Source of the DNA: Opitutaceae bacterium
GTDB taxonomy: Bacteria; Verrucomicrobiota; Verrucomicrobiia; Opitutales; Opitutaceae
Direction of reading: 5' to 3'
Assembly: GCA_030648295.1 (NCBI GenBank)
Contig: JAUSID010000083.1
Coordinates: 23,338-87,337 of the forward strand
DNA: 64,000 nt
A program made the position numbers and the translations under genes. Numbering within the stretch: the stretch's first letter is position 1; each line of letters opens with the position of its first letter. The notes under the pieces were generated by a model. The model did no database searches. It saw only the letters and a program-made list of their open reading frames with translations, and was not told where the DNA came from. Shown here one piece after another: positions 36,538-45,018 of this stretch.

Positions 36538-37833
36538 ATGACACCCCAGGATCCGCGAAACCTGCCCTCGATTTCCCGTCGCAATTTTCTCGCGCGCTCG
36601 TTCGGCGCGATGGCGGCAATCTCCGCCATTGGCTCAACGCGCGCGAGCGGCATGCAAGAAAGTCCGGCACGCACGACCGGCCGCCGGACGATCGCCTACG
36701 TCGGCACGTTCACGCGCGGAACGAACTTTGCCGAACCGTACAATGCGTCGCCGGGAAACGGGCTCGGCATCCACCGGTTTGAAATGGATCCGGCGACGGG
36801 CAGCCTGTCGGCGCGCGACGTCCTGGTCGACGACTCGAGCCCGAACTGCCTCGCGTTCAACCCGGCCCGTACCCACTTGTATGTGACAAAGAAGGGTTCG
36901 GGCGGGGCGGGCTCCGGCGCGGTGAGTTCGTTCGCCGTCGATCCGTCCGATGGCCGGCTGAAACTGCTCAATACGGTCAGCGCCGGTGGCCTCGGGCCCA
37001 CCCACCTCAGCGTGCACCCGTCCGGCCGGCACGTGTTCGTGGCAAACTACATTGGCGGCTCGGTCGCGGTGCTCCCGGTTCGACCGAATGGCGAACTGGG
37101 TGAAGCCACCGACGTGAAGGAACTCCGCGGCGAAGTGGGACCGGTGCATGCGAGCAGCGCGCCGAAGGGCAGCTTCGCCATCAGCGGCCATGACAAGTCG
37201 CACGCGCACATGATCCAGCCGGACCCCGCCGGCCGTTTCGTGCTGGCGGCAAACCTCGGGCTGGATCGCATCCACGTTTGGAAATTCGACGAACGCGGCG
37301 GCACGTTGTTGGCCAATGATTCCGCCACCGTGGCGTTGCCGCCGGGCGACGGCCCGCGGCACTTCGCCTTTCACCCCAACGGCCGCTGGCTGTACTCCTT
37401 CCAGGAGGAAGGCTCGACGATTGTCTGGTTCGACTACGACGCCGCGACCGGCCGGTTGAGTGCACGGCAGACACTCTCGACGCTGCCGCGCGGTTTCACC
37501 GGCTCGAGTTTTGGATCCGGGATCATGGTTTCGCCCGACGGGAAATTCGTCTACGCCGCCAATCGGCTTCACGACAGCATCGCGTGGTTCGCCATCGCCG
37601 AAAGCGGATCACTCACGCTGGTCGCGACGGAATGGACGCGGGGCGATTATCCCCGGAGCCTCAACTTCGATCCGAGCGGAGCTTTTCTGTATTCGTGCAA
37701 TCAACGCAGCGATGCCATCACGTGTTTTCGGATCGACAGAAATACCGGCGCGCTGGCGTTCACCGGTGACTACACGGCCGTGGGCAGTCCGTCGGTGATC
37801 GCGTTTTTGGAATTGGGAAATCCGCTTCCCTAA
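36538..37833 (+). CDS. Tat-exported lactonase (6-phosphogluconolactonase-like propeller)
   Basis: 431 aa from the ATG at 36538, which directly precedes a twin-arginine signal SRRNFLARSFGAMAAISAIG. The rest is a seven-bladed YkgB/Pgl-type propeller: YVGTFTRG near residue 56, GNGLGIHRFEMDPATGSL, HLSVHPSGRHVFVANY near 158, GPRHFAFHPNGRWLYSFQE near 274 and PRSLNFDPSGAFLYSCNQ near 376. Cytoplasmic homologues hydrolyse 6-phosphogluconolactone; the exported PVC version probably acts on another lactone or cyclic ester. It is the first intact gene after the decay zone. Confidence 0.88.
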   Translation: MTPQDPRNLPSISRRNFLARSFGAMAAISAIGSTRASGMQESPARTTGRRTIAYVGTFTRGTNFAEPYNASPGNGLGIHRFEMDPATGSLSARDVLVDDSSPNCLAFNPARTHLYVTKKGSGGAGSGAVSSFAVDPSDGRLKLLNTVSAGGLGPTHLSVHPSGRHVFVANYIGGSVAVLPVRPNGELGEATDVKELRGEVGPVHASSAPKGSFAISGHDKSHAHMIQPDPAGRFVLAANLGLDRIHVWKFDERGGTLLANDSATVALPPGDGPRHFAFHPNGRWLYSFQEEGSTIVWFDYDAATGRLSARQTLSTLPRGFTGSSFGSGIMVSPDGKFVYAANRLHDSIAWFAIAESGSLTLVATEWTRGDYPRSLNFDPSGAFLYSCNQRSDAITCFRIDRNTGALAFTGDYTAVGSPSVIAFLELGNPLP

Positions 37834-37927
37834 GTCGGCGGCTTGCGCGGCCGGAGCGGCGGGACCACGAGCGGCGCACATTTTTTGTGCGGTTTTCAGG
37901 GCAGCGGCTACTTACCATTGAAGCGCA

Positions 37928-39400
37928 ATGAACCTCCCCGCCGACGACACCGGACTGCTGCATCGCTACGCGGCCGAGGGTTGCGAGGAGGCATTCGGCG
38001 AACTCGTGCGCCGGCATCTGAATCTCGTCTACGGTTGCGCACTGCGCCGCGTCGGCGGCGACACCCATCTGGCGGAGGATGTGTGCCAGCAGGTCTTCTC
38101 CGCGCTGGCGCGAGACGCGTCCGTGCTTTCTCGCCGGGCCGTGCTCGGCGGGTGGCTTTTCACCACCACCCGGTTCATTGCCGCCCAGGCCGTGCGCACC
38201 GAACGCCGGCGCCAGAGCCGTGAGCAGGAGGCCGAAACCATGACCGAACTCACTGCCGAACCGGCGCCTGCTCCTGACTGGAACAGCCTGCGTCCTGTCC
38301 TCGACCAAACCATTGACGAACTCGCGGAGCCGGACCGCGAGGCTGTCCTGCTGCGTTTTTTCGAGGGCCGCTCGTTCGCCGAAGTCGGCGCGCGGCTGCG
38401 GCTGACCGAGAACGCGGCGCGGATGCGCGTGGATCGTGCGCTCGACAAGATGCATGCCCTGCTCTCGCGGCGCGGCGTGAATTCCACGACCGCGGCACTT
38501 GCGCTCGCGCTGTCTGGCCAGGCGAGCGCCGCCGTACCGGCCGGACTTGCCGCCAGCGTGACGACGGCAGCGCTGGCCGGCGGTGCGGTCGGAATGGTCA
38601 CAATGTCGACCGGTGCATTCAGCAGCGGAGCCACCGCGGCCGGAAAATTTATGAGCATGACCAAACTTCAGCTGGCTCTCAGTGGCGCGCTCGTGATTGC
38701 CTGCGTCACAGGTTTCATCGTACAGGCCGACACTAACGCGCACCTTCGCGAGGAGGCCATCCGGCTGCGCCAGGAAAACGCCGCGCTCGAGCCATCGCAG
38801 GAGCAGAATCGCCAGCTGGTCCGCGCGGCCGCCGAATTCGCCGAGATGCGGAGCGACGATGCGGAGTTCGCGAATCTCCAGCAGCAGGCGGACACGCTGC
38901 GGACCCGTTTGCAGCAGCTCGCCCGCGCCCATGACGCACGTCTCGCTGCGGAGGCGCAAAAGCCGCAGTTTGACCGGCTGCCGGTGCCACGTTTTCAGCT
39001 GCGGCCAGCGTATCCGGCGCAGATGCGCAAGGCCGGAATCTCGGGCGAAGTGATCGTAGACTTCATCGTCGACCCCAACGGCGAGGTGAGGAATGCGTCC
39101 GCGCGGCAATCTTCAAGGCCCGACTTCGAGTCCGCGGCGATCGAAGCCGTCAGCGGGTGGAAATTCAAACCGGGTGAGAAAGGCGCTCGCGCCGTATCCA
39201 CCCGGATGCAGGTTCCGGTTGTCTTCACCGTCAACGGAGGCGTTGCGCCGCCGCCGCTGGCGACAACGGACCCAGTGCCCCCGGGCGCGCCGAATGGGAC
39301 GGACGCTGCGGCGGGCGCTCCATCGAAAATAGAGGAATTCGTGCGGTTGAAAGCGTTCACCGTCGCGGTCGAACGCGAGTCAAACACCGGGCCGAGGTGA
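37928..39400 (+). CDS. ECF sigma factor fused to membrane segment and TonB C-terminal domain
   Basis: 490 aa in one uninterrupted frame. Residues of about 1-90 form sigma region 2 (EEAFGELVRRHLNLVYGCAL, GWLFTTTRF), and about 115-185 region 4 (LAEPDREAVLLRFFEGRSF, LTENAARMRVDRAL). A hydrophobic Ala/Gly-rich linker follows, then a transmembrane helix at about 248-266 (ALSGALVIACVTGFIV), a Leu/Gln-rich coiled coil at about 270-340, and a canonical TonB C-terminal domain at about 360-438 (PAYPAQMRKAGISGEVIVDF, AVSGWKFKPG, VPVVFTV), ending in a Pro/Ala-rich tail. Predicted topology puts sigma in the cytoplasm and TonB-CTD in the periplasm. Long C-terminal sigma extensions are known in PVC bacteria; the TonB module is the unusual part. 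Six bp before the next gene. Confidence 0.9.
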   Translation: MNLPADDTGLLHRYAAEGCEEAFGELVRRHLNLVYGCALRRVGGDTHLAEDVCQQVFSALARDASVLSRRAVLGGWLFTTTRFIAAQAVRTERRRQSREQEAETMTELTAEPAPAPDWNSLRPVLDQTIDELAEPDREAVLLRFFEGRSFAEVGARLRLTENAARMRVDRALDKMHALLSRRGVNSTTAALALALSGQASAAVPAGLAASVTTAALAGGAVGMVTMSTGAFSSGATAAGKFMSMTKLQLALSGALVIACVTGFIVQADTNAHLREEAIRLRQENAALEPSQEQNRQLVRAAAEFAEMRSDDAEFANLQQQADTLRTRLQQLARAHDARLAAEAQKPQFDRLPVPRFQLRPAYPAQMRKAGISGEVIVDFIVDPNGEVRNASARQSSRPDFESAAIEAVSGWKFKPGEKGARAVSTRMQVPVVFTVNGGVAPPPLATTDPVPPGAPNGTDAAAGAPSKIEEFVRLKAFTVAVERESNTGPR

Positions 39401-39406
39401 GACGAA

Positions 39407-39742
39407 ATGTCATCGCGTCACGAAAATCCAATCATGTCCTCCGCGCGCTGGTGGTCCGTCGCATTCGTCACATTGAGTGTCGGGCTGGGTGCCGGGATGC
39501 TGCTGCAAAGCCAGTCGGCATCCGCGTTGCGCACGGAAATCACGCTGCGGCGCGAAGAGAATCAAAAGCTTGGCCGGCTTCGCGCTGAATATTTGGAGCT
39601 TTTGCGAGCGCAGCCGTCCGACGCCGAGTTGCAGCGGCTGCGTTCCGATCATGCGGCCGTCTTGCGGCTGCGAGCCGAGATCAATGCGTTGAAAGCGCGC
39701 GCCGATGCCATGGCTCGGCAGCAAACCGCCGTGTCGCCATGA
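39407..39742 (+). CDS. Small membrane-anchored coiled-coil protein, paralogous to the sigma-TonB middle segment
   Basis: 111 aa. The ATG at 39407 follows the sigma-TonB stop codon by 6 bp, with a GAGGTGAG ribosome-binding sequence overlapping that stop. One transmembrane helix (WWSVAFVTLSVGLGAGMLL, residues about 14-33), then a heptad-like coiled coil (LRTEITLRREENQKLGRLR; SDAELQRLRSDHAAVLRL). The layout and phrases match the corresponding segment of the upstream fusion (LREEAIRLRQENAAL; SDDAEFANLQQQ), so it is probably a partial duplicate able to pair with it through the coiled coil. No other family was recognised. Confidence 0.8.
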   Translation: MSSRHENPIMSSARWWSVAFVTLSVGLGAGMLLQSQSASALRTEITLRREENQKLGRLRAEYLELLRAQPSDAELQRLRSDHAAVLRLRAEINALKARADAMARQQTAVSP

Positions 39743-39814
39743 AACGACCCGCGTTACGATCGCGCGAGCAGCGGCTGGGCCGCGCCCGCTGACGCGTGCT
39801 CCACCTGATTCTGC

Positions 39815-42800
39815 TCAGAACGTTGCCCTGATCCCAAACGTCCAGAGCGAGGCGTAGTCGATCCGCTGCCGGAATTGCGCATGCGCCGGGGTGCTCGGTC
39901 CGAAGATCTGGATGTCCTCGGTCGCGTCGCCGACGTTCCGCAGGTTCGCGTAGACGGCCCAACCCTTTCGAAACTGGTATTCGCCGAGGACGTCGACGTA
40001 GAGGCGCTTCGACCCCCATTGGAATGTACCCGGCTCGATACCGGTGCCGTTCACCGCGGCCCGGCGCTGGCGTCCGCGATAGTTCCAGTTGGTCCGCACA
40101 TTGAATTTCTGGCGCGTCAGACTGACGCCCCAGCTGGCGCTGCGGGGAATATAGCCGGCGAAATTGGCGGACGCGTCGCCAATCGCGCGCTGCGAGCTGG
40201 CATTGGCGAACACCTGGATGCCGCGCGCCCAGTGCGGCAGGAACGTCAGGACCTGCTTGTAGTTGAACTGGATGCCCTGCATCCGGACCCGGCCCTCGAT
40301 GTTGTGCTGGGTGGCCACGTCGTAGCCGTCATACAGCTCGGGGTTGAGGCCGTAGAGCGCAAGAAACTCGGGCGAGGCGGGAAACACCGTGTTGCCGAAG
40401 AAGTTTTCAAAATCGCGGCGAAACGCCGCCACGGAGATCTGGCCGACCCCTTGGAAATAATGCTCCAGCCGCACATTGAAGGTGCGCGCGCTCCACGCCT
40501 TGATGCCGGCATTGTTGACCCGGATGAGATTACTCGGGCCCGGCGGCTCGTCGGTATTCGGCAAGGTGAGGCCGCCAGCGTACTGGTTGAAATTCGGCCG
40601 CCCCACCGAGTGGTAGTACGCCGCGCGGGCAATCAGGTTCTCCCGGATGTTGTAGCTGGTGTTCAGGCTCGGGAAGAGCCGCAGATATTCCTTTTCCGTC
40701 CGGGTGCCGCGATCGAGGTACGTCAGCCGCGAGACCTCCAGCGCATCCGAGGTAATCGGCAGCGGCCGGCCGTTCGCCCCCAGCACGGGCCGGCCCTGCG
40801 CGTCACGCTGGATGTTGCGCGTCGGGTCGGTCAGCGGCCCCTCGGCCTTGATGTTCGTCTGTTCGCCGCGCACGCCGCCAACAAGCTTGAGCCGGCGGTT
40901 CAGCAAGCTGACGTCGCCCCGCAGGTAGAGGGCGGAAATAATCTCCTCGGCGTGCTTCGAGTTGCTCACCGCGGTGCGGTAGTTGTTGTTCTCGTTTTCC
41001 GAGAAGTGCGCCGGGTGGGCGCTGTAATACTCCCACACCTTGCGATTGCTCACGCTCTGCGCCTGGCCGAAGCCGAAGGGCATGATTCGCTCCGAGAAGA
41101 TCGGGTCGAGGAACTGCGCGGCGTTGTCATCGCCCGTCCCGGTGGAACTCCCCCGGCCGTCGGGCCCGACGAAATTATAGGCCAGGGTGTGGTCCCGCGC
41201 ATCGCGGATGGACTGGCGCAGGTCGAAGCCGGTCTTCAGGGTGAACGGAACGCGGGTGTAGAAGTTGCGCCGCAGGCTGCCATACGCCGTGCGCTGCAGG
41301 TCGCGGGTGACGTCGCGATCGCTCGACGCGGAAATCACGGAGTAGCTGGCAATCTGATACGGGTCCACCGGCGCGCCGCTGGAGTCCGTCACCGCGATCT
41401 CGCGCGGCCGCAGGTAAAAGATGTCGTCGAAGTCCACGGTCACGCCGGTGCGGCGCAGGGTGACGTTGCGGAAGAAGCCCTGCTCGGCGTCGCGGTTGTA
41501 GTCGCTTTGCTGCGACATGCCCAGGCCGCCCACGGCCCGCCAGACCGGCCCGTCGTGGCGCCAGACGAACGTGGGCATGTAGGTGCGGTTGAAGCGGTTT
41601 CTCTCCTGGTGCGCCGTGGTCACGTTGCCGGCGCCGCGGGCGCCCTGCGTCGACGTGGTGGTGAAACCGGCGATCCGCAGCGGATTGAAGGTGATGTTGT
41701 TCACCACGAAACGGCCGTCGAACGACGAGTACTGGAACGCGAAGGTCACGCGGTCGCGGGACGTGAGCTTGTAGTCCACCGTCGCCCCGAAGGAGCGCCG
41801 GGTGGTAACCTTGGGCGCATCCTGCACGCGGTAGCTGGAAAGATATGGCTGGTCGGGCGTGGTGTGCGGAAAGGCGTTGCCGTTGGTCGCCGCGCCGGCG
41901 CCCCGCCAGGTGTTCTGCGTATTGTCCTGCGGCGAATAGTTCGTCGAATAGCCGCCCGACACGGTATAGCCGAAACGCTTGCTCACCGGAGCCACATACG
42001 AGAAATCGAATCCCGGGTGCACATTGCGCGTCGGCGACGGCTTGGGACCGGGCACCTTCTTGAAGTCGCGCGCATTGTCACGCATCATGACGTAGACGCT
42101 GCCGTTGAACACGGGGCGCACGCGCTCAAACGAACTCCGCGGCACCATGTTCACCGAACCGGCCAGCGCCGAGCCCTGGGACTCGGGCGTCGGTGAATAC
42201 ATCACCTCGATCCGCGAAAGGTTGTTGATCGAGATCATGTCCGACTGCACCGCCCGGCCCGTGCCGAGGTTCGCCGCGGTGGCGACACTGAAGCCGTCGA
42301 CCGTGACCGGAACGTTGGAGGAGGGCACGCCATTGATCGAGATGTCGCGGGCGTTGCCGCCGGTATAGTCGATGGTCACGCCGGGAAGAAACTTCAGGAA
42401 CTCCGCCGCGTTGCCCTCGGCCACGTTGCCAAATTCCTCGGTCGAGACCACCTCCTTCATATTGGCGGCGAAGCGCTGCTCGTTGATCGCCAGGGCGGCG
42501 CCCTCCATCTCGCGGTAGGTCTCCACCACCATCTCGTCGAGCTTCACCACGCCTTCATCGGGCCTGGCCGGGGAGGCCGCGAACGTCACGTCATGTTCCA
42601 CGCTCCGGCCGCCCGTGACCGTGACGGATGTTGTCTGCGGCGGCAGTCCGGTGAAGAACGTGGTTACCCGCGCCGTGCCGGCCGGTACATTGTTCAGCTG
42701 ATAATTGCCATCGGCATCGCTGAAGGTTTCGAGCTTCGTGCCTTCAACGGTGATCCGCGCGCTGGCGAGATACTCACCGCTGCGCGAATTGAGCACGCGC

Positions 42801-42916
42801 CCCTCGATGGCACCAAGCGACGCGGTTTGCGCCACAAGCGGGCAGTGATGCAGGAATCCGATGGCAACGGCGACGCACAGGGAGAATACGGGCGAAACGA
42901 AAGATCGAGGATTCAT
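39815..42916 (-). CDS. TonB-dependent receptor with carboxypeptidase-regulatory domain
   Basis: 1033 aa from the ATG at 42916. Signal peptide (residues about 1-30), carboxypeptidase-regulatory-like domain at about 33-110 (GAIEGRVLNSRSGEYLASAR, YQLNNVPAGTARV), plug at about 140-260 (GNVAEFLKFLPGV-like, SINGVPSSNVPVTVDGF, SRIEVMYSPTPESQGSALAGSVNMV), then a 22-strand-type barrel ending in YASLWTFGIRATF with a terminal Phe. An outer-membrane energised transporter; Opitutaceae receptors of this type are often linked to glycan or siderophore uptake. It is convergent with the sigma-TonB operon, its 3' end 72 bp from the small coiled-coil gene, so the sigma factor may control it. Confidence 0.94.
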   Translation of the reverse strand: MNPRSFVSPVFSLCVAVAIGFLHHCPLVAQTASLGAIEGRVLNSRSGEYLASARITVEGTKLETFSDADGNYQLNNVPAGTARVTTFFTGLPPQTTSVTVTGGRSVEHDVTFAASPARPDEGVVKLDEMVVETYREMEGAALAINEQRFAANMKEVVSTEEFGNVAEGNAAEFLKFLPGVTIDYTGGNARDISINGVPSSNVPVTVDGFSVATAANLGTGRAVQSDMISINNLSRIEVMYSPTPESQGSALAGSVNMVPRSSFERVRPVFNGSVYVMMRDNARDFKKVPGPKPSPTRNVHPGFDFSYVAPVSKRFGYTVSGGYSTNYSPQDNTQNTWRGAGAATNGNAFPHTTPDQPYLSSYRVQDAPKVTTRRSFGATVDYKLTSRDRVTFAFQYSSFDGRFVVNNITFNPLRIAGFTTTSTQGARGAGNVTTAHQERNRFNRTYMPTFVWRHDGPVWRAVGGLGMSQQSDYNRDAEQGFFRNVTLRRTGVTVDFDDIFYLRPREIAVTDSSGAPVDPYQIASYSVISASSDRDVTRDLQRTAYGSLRRNFYTRVPFTLKTGFDLRQSIRDARDHTLAYNFVGPDGRGSSTGTGDDNAAQFLDPIFSERIMPFGFGQAQSVSNRKVWEYYSAHPAHFSENENNNYRTAVSNSKHAEEIISALYLRGDVSLLNRRLKLVGGVRGEQTNIKAEGPLTDPTRNIQRDAQGRPVLGANGRPLPITSDALEVSRLTYLDRGTRTEKEYLRLFPSLNTSYNIRENLIARAAYYHSVGRPNFNQYAGGLTLPNTDEPPGPSNLIRVNNAGIKAWSARTFNVRLEHYFQGVGQISVAAFRRDFENFFGNTVFPASPEFLALYGLNPELYDGYDVATQHNIEGRVRMQGIQFNYKQVLTFLPHWARGIQVFANASSQRAIGDASANFAGYIPRSASWGVSLTRQKFNVRTNWNYRGRQRRAAVNGTGIEPGTFQWGSKRLYVDVLGEYQFRKGWAVYANLRNVGDATEDIQIFGPSTPAHAQFRQRIDYASLWTFGIRATF

Positions 42917-43138
42917 AAGCAGCCAGGGGTTGGGCCCAAACGCACGCCGTGTCGGCGACATGCGCCGGCGCAGCCGGTTTAGGGACGTCGGGTGACGCAG
43001 TGGTTGCGGGAGTGCGCTTCACCACGCGTCCAGCGTCGACGCGATTTGCCTGACAAATCCGTAAGCTCCGGGCAGCCCGCCCTCGTGCGCGCAGGCCCGC
43101 ATTGGACGCAGCGCCTTCGCGTTCGGCCAGGCCGTGGA

Positions 43139-44857
43139 TCAGGCGTGCCCCGCGCGAACGCGCCGGCGCTTCGGTTGCGTGCGGCGCGATGCCCGCTTTG
43201 CCGCAGGCTTGTTGCTTGTGCGCCGCTTCGCGGTCTTGGGCGCAGCCGGTCCCCTTTTATCTTCCTTTGAGCGCCGGTTGCTCTGCCATTCGGCATCATT
43301 GTCCGCCGCAATCCGCGCCATCGACCTGCCCGTCAATACCGAGCGATCGTCCTGCCGCGCCGAAACCGCTTTCGCCGGCGGGCCTGATTTGGCCAGGAGC
43401 CACATCGGTTTCGATGAGTCGCTCTTGATCCGAAAAATATGCCATTCCCCTTTCATCTTCTTTCCGTGCAGCCGAAGCTTCAGGTCTCCTTTTTCGTGGC
43501 TGCCGCGCAGCAACTCGTAGGTACCGATATCCCAGACCATCACCGTGCCGCCGCCGTATTGTCCTTTCGGGATCGTGCCCTCGAACCGCAGGTAGTCGAT
43601 TGGATGATCCTCCACTTCGAACGCAGCCCGCTTCACGCCAAGTTCATACGGCGGACCTTTCGGGACCGCCCACGATTTCAGCGTGCCGTCCATCTCGAGC
43701 CGGAAATCATAATGCAGGTGGCTCGCCGCGTGTTTCTGGATCACGAAGCGAAGCGCTCCTTCGGGCGCGGCCGCGGCCGGCGCAGCGGCACCCGGTTCCG
43801 CCGTTTGGGTGAAGTCCCGTTTCGCGGCGTAGCGGGCGAGCGAGGAGCGACGCCCCTTCGTGGGCGGGGGTGATGAGGCCGGCGGTTCGGCCGTTGCGTC
43901 ACGCCCACGCCAACCCGGCGAGGGGCGGCGTGAACGCCGACGCGGTTTCAGCTGGAGGAACGCATCGGGGAGTTGCTGCTTCGTCGTCAGCACCGGCGCG
44001 AAAAGGTCGCCGAGCTTCCGCACGCGTTTCAACGCCTCGTCCGGCGTGAAAAACAACGCGTCGCGGTCTTTCGCCTTTCGCGCCTTCGTCAGCTCCACCC
44101 ACGTGAGCGGCATCGAGATGTACGGCTCGTCGCGTTTGCCGCGCATGGCGTACACGCACACCGTCGTCTTCGACTGCGTGTTCTGCGACCAGTCGATCAT
44201 CACCTTCTTTTTGCGCAGCGCCTTTGCCATCGCGCTGATGATCAGTCCGGGATGCTGGCGCTCGAGCAACTCCGCCACGCTCTTGGCGAACGGCTGCGTT
44301 GCCGCATAGGTCACCGGCGTGTTCAACGGCACATAAATCTGGATACCTTTCGAACCAGAAACTTTCGGAAACGACTCGAGCCGCAGCCCGTCGAAAACGT
44401 CCTTCAGGAGCATTGCGACTTCGATGCAGGCGAAAATGTCGGCCCCCTCGCCCGGATCCAAATCGAACGCGACATGGGTCGGCGTATCGATATCCGGCAC
44501 GCGATGCAGAAACGGGTGAAACTCGATCGCGCCGAGATTCGCGCACCACGCGAGTGTTTCCGGATTGTTGACGAGGATGTAATTGATGTAGCCCTCGTGG
44601 CGATTCCGCGGCACGCGAAACGTCGTGATCCAGTCGGGCGCGTGCTTCGGCGCGTCCTTCTCGTAGAAACTCCCGCCCTTCACCCCGTCGGGAAACCGGA
44701 TGAGGGTAACCGGCCGGTTCTCGAGGTGGGGCAGGATGAACGGCGCGACCTCGAGGTAATAGCGGATCATCTGGCCCTTGGTGAATCCGTTGGGGAAATA
44801 GAGCTTGTCCGGATTCGAAAACGAAACCGGACGGAGGGCTTTCGCTTGATGCGGCAT
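43139..44857 (-). CDS. LigD-like primase-polymerase plus phosphoesterase, no ligase domain
   Basis: 572 aa from the ATG at 44857. N-terminal LigD polymerase domain (about 1-285): YYLEVAPFILPHLENRPVTL, AFDLDPGEG near 131 (metal-binding Asp pair), SGSKGIQIYVPL near 165 and MIDWSQN. A low-complexity basic/Pro linker follows, then the 3'-phosphoesterase domain (about 365-490): FVIQKHAASHLHYDFRLEMDG near 373 and IPKGQYGGGTVMVWD. The last 70 residues are very Lys/Arg-rich. The ATP-dependent ligase domain of full LigD is absent and no ku gene is visible. It probably processes DNA ends in non-homologous end joining with a ligase encoded elsewhere. Confidence 0.9.
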   Translation of the reverse strand: MPHQAKALRPVSFSNPDKLYFPNGFTKGQMIRYYLEVAPFILPHLENRPVTLIRFPDGVKGGSFYEKDAPKHAPDWITTFRVPRNRHEGYINYILVNNPETLAWCANLGAIEFHPFLHRVPDIDTPTHVAFDLDPGEGADIFACIEVAMLLKDVFDGLRLESFPKVSGSKGIQIYVPLNTPVTYAATQPFAKSVAELLERQHPGLIISAMAKALRKKKVMIDWSQNTQSKTTVCVYAMRGKRDEPYISMPLTWVELTKARKAKDRDALFFTPDEALKRVRKLGDLFAPVLTTKQQLPDAFLQLKPRRRSRRPSPGWRGRDATAEPPASSPPPTKGRRSSLARYAAKRDFTQTAEPGAAAPAAAAPEGALRFVIQKHAASHLHYDFRLEMDGTLKSWAVPKGPPYELGVKRAAFEVEDHPIDYLRFEGTIPKGQYGGGTVMVWDIGTYELLRGSHEKGDLKLRLHGKKMKGEWHIFRIKSDSSKPMWLLAKSGPPAKAVSARQDDRSVLTGRSMARIAADNDAEWQSNRRSKEDKRGPAAPKTAKRRTSNKPAAKRASRRTQPKRRRVRAGHA

Positions 44858-44914
44858 CCCCCGAAAGACCCGTGCGCGCGACGAACGTTCGCTCGTAAAC
44901 CGCGAAGCCAGAGT

Positions 44915-45009
44915 TAACCGCGAATGGACGCCAAGGGACGCGAATCCAGAGACACGAGGAGCGGCGGCAAAGCTTCCTTTTCGCTCCATTCGGGTGGATT
45001 CGCGGTTAA
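44915..45009. repeat. Family E element, shortened copy
   Basis: Left end AACCGCGAATGGACGCCAAG and right end ATTCGCGGTTAA enclose about 70 bp unlike the interior of the 168-bp copies. It lies between the NHL protein stop and the LigD-like start. Confidence 0.55.
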
Positions 45010-45018
45010 AGTCTTGGA

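Noticed and set aside
39875-42196. 773-aa plus-strand ORF
   Set aside because: Antisense shadow of the TonB-dependent receptor; His/Arg/Gln-rich, no domain seen.
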